A stretch of 53,252 nt of DNA, taken from contig SHZI01000006.1 in assembly GCA_009692345.1 (NCBI GenBank), forward strand, positions 1 through 53,252, read 5' to 3'. The notes under the pieces are model-generated. The model was not told the DNA's origin and searched no databases. It saw only the letters and a program-made list of their open reading frames with translations. Within the stretch, counting starts at the first letter, position 1. The number at the start of each line of letters is the position of its first letter. Below are positions 9,105 to 17,929 of the stretch, piece after piece. A program made the translations under genes and the position numbers. The DNA comes from Gammaproteobacteria bacterium. Lineage in GTDB: Bacteria; Pseudomonadota; Gammaproteobacteria; Steroidobacterales; GCA-2729495.

Positions 9105-10613
9105 CTAGCTCGCCAGATCGTTCAGCAGCAACACTGCGGGTGGCTTGCCATCGCTCATGGCGTCCGGGCGCGGGGCGTCCACCAGGATCGCCGTCTGCAC
9201 GGTGCCCGACGTTGCCGCCACATCCGCTGCAACCAGCACTGTCTTGGTGCCCGCCGTTGTAAACGTGACCGTGTAATTCTGCGGGAACAGCGGCAGATAA
9301 GGGGTGGCCAGTCGCGAGGAGAGATTCTGCAGCGTAGGGCTCACGTCGGCAATCGATGTACCCGCCTTCAGAATGTAGACGTCCACGACGCCGCTGCCGG
9401 GCGAGGCGTCCACGAGACGCAGTTTGCCTTCCTGGAACACGGACCGGATCTCATCGGGCAGTACCAGAGGATCGTAGGTCGATGGCGTTGTCAGCGCGAG
9501 GCCGATCACGAACAAGGTGGCCCGCTGGCCGAGCGGCAGGGGCGTGGGATTGGGGAAGACCGTAAACAGCGGCGTCGCGGCTGTCGGGTCCGCGGTCCGG
9601 ACGCCCCGGAGGCTGTAGGTGTCCGGAATGGCAGCCACATAGCCCGTGGCGTCCCGATAGTTCAGCCCGGTCGCGAAAGTCACTTCCCGCAGTGGCGGCA
9701 GCACGGTGGAAGGCGGAATCGCCGGTTCCTGCGGCCGCGTACCGAGGATATCCATGGCTGGTGAATCCGGCGACACCTGGACCACCCGGAGGTTCGCCAG
9801 GGTGTCTTTGTCCAGGAGTTCTGCCGTGCCCACAGGCGCAAAGAATCCGCGAAAACCGCTGCTGATCGCGAGGGAGATCGGCGCAGGGCCCACGAGGTTG
9901 TTATCGACCGCGACGATGAGCAGGTCGTTCCCGTTGTTCAGCCCGATGTTATTGGACTGAAATACGGGGACGGTGGACCCGGGCAAGGTGACCCGAATGA
10001 TATAGGTCCCCGTCTGCACGAGCTGACGAGGGGCAGGCTGGGCGCCATAGGTGACCTGGGCGATGGGCGTCTGGGTAGACAGGTCCGGCAGTACACCGGG
10101 CGCGACGGGCACGGCAGTCAGGTAGATGTCGACCACCGTCGGGACGTCGGGTGCGGCGTGGACAAACTGCAGGCGGGCATTGCCGACCGGCACGTCCTCG
10201 ATCTGGTTCTCGATGAGCAGGGGCCGCAGGGCGTCCGGGGCGTCGGGCGCGGCGTCGGCGACAGCCGCCTTGCCGAGGGTAATGAGGGTGTATTCCCGCC
10301 CGTCGGCGATGGCCGCGGCCACCGGTTCAATGACGGGCACCGTAACGGCCACGCCGTCTTCGTCGGGCAGGATGGCCTCAACAGCGAACGTGTAGGTCTT
10401 GGGCGTCACACTGAGAAAACCGGGGCCTCCTTTGTAGTCAATTGCGGACCGGAGCGCGACGCCGTTAACCACAAAATTCACGGGGGCGAGATCCGGCGAG
10501 GCCTGAATCATCCGGAAGGAGCCCTTGTTGTCGGCCTCCGACCCGCAGCTCGCCAGCCCCAGGCCGCAGGCCACAAGCACGGCCAGTTGTAACGTGCGCA
10601 GAGAAAAGCTCAT
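9105..10613 (-). CDS. DUF4397-domain lipoprotein
   Basis: A 502-residue exported protein with a clear lipoprotein signal (LACGLGLASC-type box, Cys near residue 23). The mature part repeats the DUF4397 motif: ASPDLAPVNFVV, HAAPDVPTVVDIYL, VSPDSPAMDIL and DASPGSGVVDVYIL mark at least four beta-sandwich units. DUF4397 proteins are surface or periplasmic and of unknown function; the repeated Ig-like folds suggest binding or structure rather than catalysis. The gene is monocistronic, divergent from the peptidase at 10868 with about 250 bp between, and convergent with the glutaredoxin fusion. Confidence 0.85.
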   Translation of the reverse strand: MSFSLRTLQLAVLVACGLGLASCGSEADNKGSFRMIQASPDLAPVNFVVNGVALRSAIDYKGGPGFLSVTPKTYTFAVEAILPDEDGVAVTVPVIEPVAAAIADGREYTLITLGKAAVADAAPDAPDALRPLLIENQIEDVPVGNARLQFVHAAPDVPTVVDIYLTAVPVAPGVLPDLSTQTPIAQVTYGAQPAPRQLVQTGTYIIRVTLPGSTVPVFQSNNIGLNNGNDLLIVAVDNNLVGPAPISLAISSGFRGFFAPVGTAELLDKDTLANLRVVQVSPDSPAMDILGTRPQEPAIPPSTVLPPLREVTFATGLNYRDATGYVAAIPDTYSLRGVRTADPTAATPLFTVFPNPTPLPLGQRATLFVIGLALTTPSTYDPLVLPDEIRSVFQEGKLRLVDASPGSGVVDVYILKAGTSIADVSPTLQNLSSRLATPYLPLFPQNYTVTFTTAGTKTVLVAADVAATSGTVQTAILVDAPRPDAMSDGKPPAVLLLNDLAS

Positions 10614-10867
10614 GAAGTATTACCTTTAAAGATCGGCGGCATGCTGTCAAAAGTGTCCGCCACGCCCTGCTCATCAGCTCCACTGCGCACGACGAAGAGT
10701 GCACCGCCGGTGCGGGGCTCCGGCCCGCCGCATTATAGCGAGGGAAAGTCCCGGACCACCCCGGCGCACAGGTCCTGAAGCCGGCAGACCCACGCCCTTG
10801 TGGGCTTGCGTCAAGAATCGGCGGGCCCGGGGTTGCGGCCCCCGGCAGGGTTGGGGACAATTGCACC

Positions 10868-11419
10868 ATGGCCTCCCCCCCCTTAGGTCGACGACAGCTG
10901 CTGCGGTCGGCCCTGGTCCTCGCACCACTGGCGGTCTGCCCGGGAATAGTGGGGGCTGCTATCCGTGCGGCCCAGGGTGGACGCCAACTCGGCTTTCATC
11001 ACACCCACACGGGCGAAACGCTGGATATCGTCTATAGCGAAGACGGCGTGTATCTGCCCGCTGCGCTGGCGGCGATTCACCACCTGTTCCGGGATTTCCG
11101 CAGCGGTGATGCCCACCCCATTGACCCGACTCTTCTCGACCTACTGCACGATGTGCAGCAGGCGACCGGCGGCACGGGCCGCTTCGAGATCATCTCGGCC
11201 TACCGCTCTCCAGCCACTAATCAGATGCTCGCGAAACAGGGCCGCGGCGTGGCGGACCACAGCCTGCATCTTCAGGGCAAGGCCATCGACGTGCGGCTGC
11301 CTGGCGTCAGTACCGGCAACCTGCACCGCGCGGGACTGAGCCTGGCCAGGGGCGGCGTGGGCTACTACCAGGCAGCGGATTTCGTCCACCTGGACACGGG
11401 CAGGGTCCGCAGCTGGTAG
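10868..11419 (+). CDS. exported DUF882/peptidase M15-like protein (YcbK family)
   Basis: The 183-residue product has a twin-arginine-like signal (LGRRQLLRSALVLAP...). The metallopeptidase core follows: FEIISAYRSPATN near residue 112, HLQGKAIDVRLPG near 140, and VHLDTG near the end, giving the His/Asp/His zinc set seen in M15/DUF882 proteins. E. coli YcbK (MepK) is a murein endopeptidase cleaving meso-Dap crosslinks, so a cell-wall role is likely. Start 10868 is preceded by a purine-rich GGTTGGGGA about 10 nt upstream. The stop overlaps the open frame of the broken Sel1 gene, suggesting the two were once an operon. Confidence 0.88.
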   Translation: MASPPLGRRQLLRSALVLAPLAVCPGIVGAAIRAAQGGRQLGFHHTHTGETLDIVYSEDGVYLPAALAAIHHLFRDFRSGDAHPIDPTLLDLLHDVQQATGGTGRFEIISAYRSPATNQMLAKQGRGVADHSLHLQGKAIDVRLPGVSTGNLHRAGLSLARGGVGYYQAADFVHLDTGRVRSW

Positions 11420-11454
11420 TTTCGGTCCTTTCGACTGCCCTGCTATCCGTCCTG

Positions 11455-11931
11455 TTGGCGGGCGCTGCTTCTGCTGGCACCTGCCGGGCCCTGGTCAGAC
11501 CCCTGCTACTGGACGCCCAGCCGGCCCCGGAGGACCTGCAGCGGGCGCAGGCGCTGTGTCGCGCTGAAGCCGAAGCGGGGGATGCGGAGGCCATCTACCA
11601 GTTGTCATTCTTCGCTCTGGGCCTGGGGGGCAACTGGCAGCCTGAGGAGGCGATTCCCCTGATTCGCTCCGCTGCAGACCGGGGCGTCACCGAAGCCCAA
11701 TACTGGCTCGCCTGGCAGTCGGAGTCCGGACCGGAACTACCCCACGACCCGGCCATCGCCCTGGGGTGGTACGAGTAGGCTGCTGCCGGGCGGCATCGGC
11801 TGGCGTTGCAGCGGCTCGCCGACGCCTCGGAACGGGGGGAACTGGGACTGCCGGTGGACGCCCGCAAGGCACTGGACTACCGGGTCCAGATCCGTCGCTG
11901 CGAAGAGGAACTCGCGCGCAAGGGCGAGTGA
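11455..11931 (+). pseudogene. Sel1-repeat protein gene with in-frame amber stop
   Basis: From TTG 11455 the frame encodes an exported Sel1/TPR-like protein (hydrophobic leader ending near AGAASAG, then YQLSFFALGLGG...EEAIPLIRSAADRGVTEAQYWLA). It stops at TAG 11776-11778 right after DPAIALGWYE. The same frame then continues for 50 good codons (AAAGRHRLALQRLADASERG...EEELARKGE) to TGA 11929. In Sel1 repeats the residue after WYE is normally Lys or Arg, so a single AAG-to-TAG change explains the stop. The leader also lacks ATG or GTG: TTG 11455 lies inside the hydrophobic run. It is probably a recent pseudogene; amber readthrough or a sequencing error are alternatives. Confidence 0.75.
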
Positions 11932-12028
11932 AGCTCCACGCATCCCCCGGGAGTTGTGACGCGCTTCCCTCAACTTGTAGTCCAGGTTGCCGACTAAAGA
12001 CCTGATCAGGGTTTGGACGTCCGTCGTC

Positions 12029-12501
12029 ATGGGCTGGCCGGAGTCAGTAACGTACCTTCTACTCGTCGCACTGGGGTATGCCCTGAAGCGCGTGGTGGAC
12101 CTGGCGGGTGACTGGCAGCAGCAGAGAATGGGGCGGCCTGCCGACGCTACCAAGGGCGCAGACTCCCGCCTTTTTGCCACGGCACCTACGGCAGTCTTTA
12201 CCAGATCCGGGATGACTACGGCGACCTGCTCCGTGCGGCACCACCGGCGATCACCCGGGCCGCCGACAGCATTATCCGGTGCGTGACCCTCCTGGTGAAT
12301 CTGGGACCCTCAGACCAGCGCTATGCGCTGTTCACCCGGTCTCTCAAGAACTTTGACGACGAGTGCGGAGTAAACCCGGTCCTCGCCGCAGACGGGCCTG
12401 GGTTGCACCGGCTGCGTCAACCAGAAGCAGCCATCCTCACCCTCCAGACTGCCCCGCAGTTTCATCCAGGCCATCAGGTTATTGGCCGGGCAGGCTTCTA
12501 G
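12029..12501 (+). pseudogene. probable frameshifted small membrane protein
   Basis: ATG 12029 opens a frame with one hydrophobic helix and a basic/Gln-rich follow-on (MGWPESVTYLLLVALG, then LAGDWQQQRMGR). It degenerates after a run of five T at 12171-12175. Moving one frame there gives a sequence with coding-like codon use (HGTYGSLYQIRDDYGDLLRA, then AADSIIRCVTLLVNLGPSDQ) ending at TAG 12499-12501. The fit of both parts around a homopolymer suggests a 1-nt indel in one gene. I do not recognise the family. The evidence is compositional only, and the last 40 codons look less convincing. The rest of 11932-12554 holds nothing I can identify. Confidence 0.4.
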
Positions 12502-12554
12502 CGGTAGCATGCAGGCCCGATCCCCAATGCTCTCCGGTCAGCAGGATGCCCCCC

Positions 12555-14018
12555 ATGTCCAAGTCACCCAACCTCAGCCGCCGGACCCTCGTTCAGGGCA
12601 TGGGCGCGCTACCCCTCGCCGCAGCTCTCGGGTCCTCCCTGGCCTCTGGTCCGGTCCGGGCGCTGAACCGCTCGAAAGTCATCGTGATCGGGGCCGGCCT
12701 GTCCGGACTCAATGCCGCCCTGCTCCTGGAAGAGCAGGGCGTTGATGTGCAGGTGCTTGAGGGCCGGCAGCGGGTCGGCGGGCGCGTGCTGTCCCACCGG
12801 GACGTCCCGGGCAATCCGGAATCCGGCGGCACCTCCTTCGGCGCCGGGTATGCGCGGGTAATGGATGCCTGCAAGAAGTTCAAGGTGGGCACGATCGACG
12901 TAACGCCCATCGTGCCTTTTTTCAACGACCGGGAACTGGTCCTCGATGGCAAGCTGATCCCGAAGGCAGAGTGGCCCACGAGCCCGCTGAATCCGTTTCC
13001 CGCGGCGTTCAAGCAGAGCATGCCCTGGTCCTACCTCAACCCGATCATCGGCAAGAACAACCCGCTGAAAAATGCGGACGCCTGGCTCGATCCGGCCAAC
13101 GCCAAATATGACGTATCGCTCCAGCAGTGGCTTAGCAGTATTGGCGTCTCGGACGAAATCATCGACCTGTGCTGGAACAACAACCCCAATCACGGCACGA
13201 CGGCCTACGACGTTTCCGCCATGCTCGCCCTCTCTGCGAGCACATTCGCCATGATGCAGGCCCAACTGGGCGGCAAGATCTTTGGCTACACCGCGGTCGG
13301 TGGGAATCAGGCCATCCCGGAAGCGATGGCCAAAGGCCTCAAGAAACCCATCCTTTTCGGCCGTAACGTCACTGGCATTCGCTCCACAAAGAGTGGCACG
13401 GAGATTCAATGCGCGGACGGCACGGTCTACAAGGCCGACTATGTGGTGTGCTCACTGCCCAGCCCGGTGCTCCGCCGCGTGCACCTGGACCCGCTGGTCA
13501 CCGGGCCGCAGGGACTGGCCATCAACACGCTGGCCTCCCAGCCCGTCAACATGCTCCACCTGATCGTCAAGAAGCCCTTCTGGGAAGATGACGGCCGCAA
13601 TCCCAATATCTTCAGCAACGGCCTCGCCGGCATGGTGGTGGCGGAACGCAAGGGCAAGACGCCCCAGGAGATCACCAGCCTGACCATCTGGGTGCGAGGA
13701 CGTAATGCCACGTGGATGGATACCCTGGAGTCGAAAGAAGCTGTCGCCGCGATCATGGACGATTTCTACCGGATCCGGCCTGCCGCCAGGGGCAAGGTGG
13801 AGGCCAAGGTCTACCACTCCTGGTACCGCGACCAGTTTTCCGCCGGCGACTGGGCGGTCTGGGCCCCGGGCCAGGTCACCGCCTGTGCGGCCGTCGTTGG
13901 CAAGCCCCACGCGCGCATCCACTTCTGCGGGGAGCACACAGCCGTCTCCAACCGCGGGATGGAGGGCGCCATGGAATCCGGCGAGCGCGCTGCCTTCGAA
14001 ATCCTGGGCCTCGTCTAG
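12555..14018 (+). CDS. Tat-exported flavin amine oxidase
   Basis: The product has 487 residues from ATG 12555, which has CAGGA eight bases upstream; ATG 12546 is in frame but less well placed. A Tat signal (LSRRTLVQGMGALPLAAALG) precedes the FAD-binding motif VIVIGAGLSGLNAALLLE and the MAO-type VLEGRQRVGGRVLS. The C-terminal HFCGEHTAVSNRGMEGAMESGERAA is the usual second FAD contact of the monoamine oxidase/polyamine oxidase superfamily. It should oxidise an amine, or act as a related FAD desaturase, in the periplasm. The substrate is unknown. The TAG stop at 14016 is the first base triplet of a REP-like sequence. Confidence 0.9.
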   Translation: MSKSPNLSRRTLVQGMGALPLAAALGSSLASGPVRALNRSKVIVIGAGLSGLNAALLLEEQGVDVQVLEGRQRVGGRVLSHRDVPGNPESGGTSFGAGYARVMDACKKFKVGTIDVTPIVPFFNDRELVLDGKLIPKAEWPTSPLNPFPAAFKQSMPWSYLNPIIGKNNPLKNADAWLDPANAKYDVSLQQWLSSIGVSDEIIDLCWNNNPNHGTTAYDVSAMLALSASTFAMMQAQLGGKIFGYTAVGGNQAIPEAMAKGLKKPILFGRNVTGIRSTKSGTEIQCADGTVYKADYVVCSLPSPVLRRVHLDPLVTGPQGLAINTLASQPVNMLHLIVKKPFWEDDGRNPNIFSNGLAGMVVAERKGKTPQEITSLTIWVRGRNATWMDTLESKEAVAAIMDDFYRIRPAARGKVEAKVYHSWYRDQFSAGDWAVWAPGQVTACAAVVGKPHARIHFCGEHTAVSNRGMEGAMESGERAAFEILGLV

Positions 14019-14050
14019 GAGCGCCTTGCAGGAGCGCCTTTAGGCGCGAA
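14016..14050. repeat. REP element with a duplicated head
   Basis: The sequence reads TAGGAGCGCCTT and then GCAGGAGCGCCTTTAGGCGC followed by GAA, so the first 12 bases look like a partial tandem copy of the REP head. It lies entirely between the amine oxidase stop, which it supplies, and the DUF1015 start 10 nt later. That leaves no recognisable Shine-Dalgarno sequence for the downstream gene. Confidence 0.75.
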
Positions 14051-14059
14051 TCCATTTAT

Positions 14060-15301
14060 ATGCACACCCTGATCAAGCCCTTCCGCGCGCTGCGCCCGGC
14101 CCCAGGCAAAGCTGCCGCCGTGGCCGCACCACCTTATGACGTGCTGAACACGGTGGAGGCCCGGCACCGGGCCCACGGCAAGCCGTCCAGCTTCCTGCAC
14201 ATCTCCAAGCCGGAAATCGACCTGCCGGAAGGAACAGACCCCTACTCGCCCGTGGTCTACGCCAAGGGAGCGGAGAATCTTCGGCAGCTGATCGAAACCG
14301 GCGAGCTCCTGCGCGATGAGAAGCCGCACTACTACGTCTACCAGATTCGGATGGGCGAGCATCTGCAGACCGGCATCGCCGGCGTGGGCAGTGTGGTCGA
14401 GTACGACCGTAACCGGATTCGCAAGCACGAGTTCACCCGGCCGGACAAGGAGGACGACCGTGTCCGCCAGATCACGGCACTGAACGCCCAGACGGGACCC
14501 GTGCTGCTCGCTTACCGCAGTAACCCGGAACTGCGCCTGATCATCCTGCAGAACGCCCGCGGTCTTCCTGCCTGTGAAGTGCAGGCGGACGACGGTGTCG
14601 TGCACACCATCTGGGTGATTCAGGACCCGGAACAGGTCAGCGCCGTGACCCGCATCGTGGATGCCATGGACTCGCTATACATCGCCGATGGTCATCATCG
14701 CTCGGCCTCCGCCTCCCGGGTGGCGGCCGCGCGCGGCGCCGGCAATCCACGCCATTCGGGTGATCTGGACTACAACTACTTTCTCTGTGTGGCCTTCCCC
14801 CATGACGAGATGCGGATCTTCGACTACAACCGCGTCGTCAAGGACCTGAATGGCCAGACGGCCACGGACTTTCTGCTGCGCATCGGCCTCAAGTTCACGG
14901 TGACACCGGTGGCAGAACCGGCCAGGCCCGCCCACGCGGGCCAGTTCGGCATGTATCTCGACGGCCAGTGGTACCGGCTGGACATCCCGCGCGGACTGAT
15001 CCCGAAGGATCCGGTTGCCAGCCTGGATGTCAGCCTGCTGCAGGATCACCTGCTGGCCCCGGTACTGGGTATCGGGGATGCCCGGCGGGACAAGCGCATC
15101 GACTTCGTCGGCGGCATTCGGGGCCTGGAGGAACTGGAGCGCCGCGTCGACAGCGGCGAGATGGCCGTCGCGTTCGCCATGTTCCCCACCAGCCTGGAGG
15201 CGCTGATGGCCGTGGCCGACGCGAACCAGGTGATGCCGCCCAAGTCCACCTGGTTTGAGCCCAAGCTGGCAGACGGCCTGCTGTCTCACGTCCTGGACTG
15301 A
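14060..15301 (+). CDS. DUF1015 family protein
   Basis: A 413-residue cytosolic protein matching DUF1015 end to end: an N-terminal KPFRALRP followed by AAPPYDVLN, a central SLYIADGHHRSASASRVAA, and a C-terminal AVAFAMFPTSLEALMAVAD with PPKSTWFEPKLADGL. The family is widespread, often near serine or glycine metabolism genes, but has no firmly established activity; the conserved DGHHR and STWFEPK suggest an enzyme. ATG 14060 is chosen because family similarity begins there. No ribosome binding site is visible, since the REP element abuts it. It is convergent with the broken phospholipase-D gene. Confidence 0.9.
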   Translation: MHTLIKPFRALRPAPGKAAAVAAPPYDVLNTVEARHRAHGKPSSFLHISKPEIDLPEGTDPYSPVVYAKGAENLRQLIETGELLRDEKPHYYVYQIRMGEHLQTGIAGVGSVVEYDRNRIRKHEFTRPDKEDDRVRQITALNAQTGPVLLAYRSNPELRLIILQNARGLPACEVQADDGVVHTIWVIQDPEQVSAVTRIVDAMDSLYIADGHHRSASASRVAAARGAGNPRHSGDLDYNYFLCVAFPHDEMRIFDYNRVVKDLNGQTATDFLLRIGLKFTVTPVAEPARPAHAGQFGMYLDGQWYRLDIPRGLIPKDPVASLDVSLLQDHLLAPVLGIGDARRDKRIDFVGGIRGLEELERRVDSGEMAVAFAMFPTSLEALMAVADANQVMPPKSTWFEPKLADGLLSHVLD

Positions 15302-15308
15302 GCCCCCG

Positions 15309-16453
15309 CTAGAGATACTTTTCCAGCGGAAAGAGCCGGTAGAGTCGGGACGAGAAGCGCTTCCAGAAGCCCGTCATGGGTTCGTGGGTGTCCCGCACTT
15401 CCCGGCCGTCGACCTCTGTTACCCACTCGAGCCCCCCGCTCTGGCGCTGCAGGACCTGCCAGCTGCTGTCGGGCCGGAGATTGAGGTTGAAGGAGCCGAC
15501 GTAGACCACGCGCCGGTCCAGAACGAGGGACTTGGAGTGCGGCGCGAAGGCCGGGCGCTTCGCGCACGCCAGGGAAACCCTGATCAGACGCTGGCACGCC
15601 GCCGCATCGGGACGCAGTTCATGGAGTTCTATCCCTGCCTCGAGCATCGCCAGCCGGCGCCGGGCGCCGCTGGACGCCTGCAGCGTGCAGGCGGGCAGCC
15701 TCAGTCAGGCTCTGCCCGGCAAGGATAAGACCGGCGGACTCCACCAGGATCTCGCTGCGGGCAGTGGCCACCAGCGCCTGCAGTGCCAGCGCTCCGGGCT
15801 GCGGCGCCGCGGCGTCTGCAATCTGCGCGGCGGTCGGCGGCGGGTCGAAAACCAGACGGGCCGGGGCCCACCGCAACGCGGGCAGTGTTTGCTTCTGAAT
15901 CAGGCTGTCCTGGTGAGGTGGGACAACATAGCCAAGGCCGCTGACTTCCGCCGTCGCGGCGGCCAGGAGTGCGGGCGGCGACAGGTTTCGTCCAGGTGCT
16001 GGTCCAGAAGGCCTCAAACCCCGCAGTAACTTCCGCAACAACTGGCCCGGCTGCCAGCCGCTCCCGGTCCCGGAAGTTCACCTCCGGATCAAGATCGAAG
16101 TACTCGTCGCCCACATTGCGCCCGCCCACAATGGTGACGGCCCCATCGGCCGTGAAGGACTTGTTGTGCATCCGGCGATTGAGCTGCGAGAAGTTCCGGA
16201 CAAACCCGAGAAGGCGCAGGACGCCCTGACGCGCGGCCGAGGGTTTGTAGATGCGGATCTGCACATTGGGATGGGCGGCGAGCGTGGCTCTGGCTGCTGA
16301 AATGAGGGCGTCCCTCTGGGCCAGGGCCTCCGCGCCGGTATCGGGCAGCAGGACCCCGCATTGACCCGGGTGCTCAGCCGCGAGGGCGTCGGTCGCCTCC
16401 CGAAACGAGACCTCCGCGACAGCACGGCCAGGACCCGCGGTCAGCAGACTCAT
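15309..16453 (-). pseudogene. degraded phospholipase D/cardiolipin synthase-like gene
   Basis: Three reading frames together resemble a ClsC/YmdC-type phosphatidyltransferase. Frame one (from 16453) has the first HKD region (NRRMHNKSFTADGAVTIVGG, then NVGDEYFD) and ends near GFEAFWTS. A shift near 15985 leads into a second frame (ALLAAATAEVSGLGY ... RWAPARLVFDPP), and another near 15690 into a third with LAMLEAGIELHELRPD and the second HxK motif (HSKSLVLDRRVVYVGSFNLN). The N-terminal part also lacks about 45 residues expected between DALI and SAARATLAAHPNVQIR, including the usual YYIFHDD segment. Loss of intact catalytic architecture plus two shifts marks it as a pseudogene. Confidence 0.8.
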
Positions 16454-16564
16454 GGCGAGGAGTAAGAGGCGAGGAGTAAGATGAAAAGACGGGTGCTAGG
16501 GCCTCCTGACATCCGCTGGCGCGGATTCAGCGATATCCGTCTACACTGACACAAGGAATACTGA

Positions 16565-16678
16565 ATGTCTTTCGTCAAAAACCTGGCCCGCTACGTGGAG
16601 ATCGCCATCATCATCGTGCTGGCGCTGGCAGCGCTGGGGGGGATCGTCCGCTTCATCTGGCTCGCCGACATTTTCTAG
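16565..16678 (+). CDS. 37-residue single-helix membrane protein
   Basis: ATG 16565 to TAG 16676 encodes a small protein with a short basic amphipathic start (MSFVKNLARYVE), one strong transmembrane helix (IAIIIVLALAALGGIV) and the tail RFIWLADIF. An AAGGA motif at 16553-16557 sits 7 nt before the start. The gene stands alone between the broken phospholipase gene and the EamA transporter. Size, topology and ribosome binding site support a real micro-protein; I do not recognise a family. Such proteins often modulate membrane enzymes or stress responses, but no function can be given here. Confidence 0.6.
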   Translation: MSFVKNLARYVEIAIIIVLALAALGGIVRFIWLADIF

Positions 16679-16692
16679 CCGGGCTTTTCTCA

Positions 16693-16747
16693 GCAGCCCG
16701 TCTGAAGCAGCCCGTCTGAAGCGGCCCGTCTGAAGCGGCCAGACTAA
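16693..16747. repeat. 14-bp tandem repeat, about four units
   Basis: Units GCAGCCCGTCTGAA (16693-16706), an identical unit (16707-16720), GCGGCCCGTCTGAA (16721-16734) and a diverged GCGGCCAGACTAA (16735-16747) follow each other directly downstream of the micro-protein gene. The remaining sequence to 17005 shows no gene I can support. Confidence 0.85.
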
Positions 16748-17005
16748 GCGGCCAGGGCCTCACCCTTGAGGCCACTCGCAGCACTACAGTCCTGTCCTGA
16801 AGCTCGTTGCGAGCAGCCGGCCCGGCGCTGGTACTGGTTCACCAGCTCTGCCCAGGAGCCCTTGACGCCCTCATCACCACCCTGGATGGCGTGCATTGCA
16901 GGTCTTGATCTCAGTGTTGGCCTGGCAATGCATCTGCTCGGGCGGGTGAACGGGGACTCGCCTTCCAGTCTAGACCATCGCCCCGATACCGTTAAGCTGC
17001 AACCC

Positions 17006-17887
17006 ATGCCGGTGGCGAAAACAGGCGCTCCCCTGCGGCCGATGCTGGCACTGGTCGGCGGCGCGATCGCGATCGGCTTTGCGCCGGTCTTCGTGCGCTG
17101 GAGCGAGGTGGGCCTGAACGCCACGGCCTTCTGGCGGCTGGCTCTGGCACTCCCCGCACTCTGGCTGCTGGCCCGCCGGAGCAGCGCGGAACCTCTGGTG
17201 CCAGCCAGGGGCAGGGGGCTGCTGGCCCTTGCGGGGCTCTTCTTCGCCCTCGATCTCTGTTTCTGGCACGCGTCCATTGCGCTCACCTCCGTGGCCAATG
17301 CCACCTTGCTGGCCAACCTCACGCCGCTCGTCGTGGTGCTGTTCTACTGGTTCGTCCGGGGCCAGCGGCCCACGCTGGGCTTCTCGCTGGGGGCGGGACT
17401 GGCACTGGCAGGGGCAGCGGGACTGGCCCTCAGCACAGTGACGCCCGCAGGCACGGGTGCGGGCGACGTCCTGCTCGGGGATGCCTACGGGGTGAGCACC
17501 GCCTTTGCCTACGCGGGCTACCTGCTCGCCGTCGAACGGGCCCGCGCCACCGGCAGCGGGCTGCAAGTGACCCTGGCCAGCACGGCAGCAGCCATGGTCG
17601 TTACGGGCGGCGTGGCCCTGGCCTTTGGCGAGAACTTCTGGCCCGCGTCGGGCGCCGGCTGGGCCGTCCTGGTGGGCCTCGCCCTCCTCGTCCACGTCAT
17701 TGGCCAGGGCGGGATCGTCTGGGCGCTGGGACAGCTGCCAGCGTCCCTGTCATCCGTGGTGATCCTGATCCAGCCGCTGGTGGCGGCGGGGCTGGGCTGG
17801 CTCTGGCTGGGTGAGGGCCTGGGCCCCCTGGATGCCCTCTGCGCGGCGCTCGTACTCGGCGGCGTCCTGATCTGTCGCCGGCGGTAA
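17006..17887 (+). CDS. EamA/DMT superfamily transporter
   Basis: The 293-residue product has about ten hydrophobic helices in two EamA repeats: first GGAIAIGFAPVFVRWSEVG with NATAFWRLALALPALWL, second GDAYGVSTAFAYAGYLLAVE with SSVVILIQPLVAAGLGWLWL. Drug/metabolite transporters of this kind export amino acids, nucleosides or other metabolites; the substrate is not predictable. I start at ATG 17006 because the longer open frame upstream covers the tandem repeat and carries no family similarity. It is followed after 42 bp by the VOC gene on the same strand. Confidence 0.88.
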   Translation: MPVAKTGAPLRPMLALVGGAIAIGFAPVFVRWSEVGLNATAFWRLALALPALWLLARRSSAEPLVPARGRGLLALAGLFFALDLCFWHASIALTSVANATLLANLTPLVVVLFYWFVRGQRPTLGFSLGAGLALAGAAGLALSTVTPAGTGAGDVLLGDAYGVSTAFAYAGYLLAVERARATGSGLQVTLASTAAAMVVTGGVALAFGENFWPASGAGWAVLVGLALLVHVIGQGGIVWALGQLPASLSSVVILIQPLVAAGLGWLWLGEGLGPLDALCAALVLGGVLICRRR

Positions 17888-17929
17888 ACTGCCAGCGGCG
17901 TCAGCCCGATACTTCCGCAGGAGTTGCCC

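Noticed and set aside
11776-11778. Programmed amber readthrough or pyrrolysine in the Sel1 gene
   Set aside because: No PYLIS-like context or supporting genes are visible; a simple mutation of AAG is the more economical explanation.
11737-12180. 147-codon minus-strand frame across the Sel1 and frameshifted genes
   Set aside because: Its downstream half is antisense to the Sel1 gene and its composition is not protein-like; the plus-strand frames explain the region better.
16766-17005. N-terminal extension of the EamA transporter
   Set aside because: The added 80 residues have no membrane or family character, lie just after the tandem repeat, and ATG 17006 opens the first helix properly.
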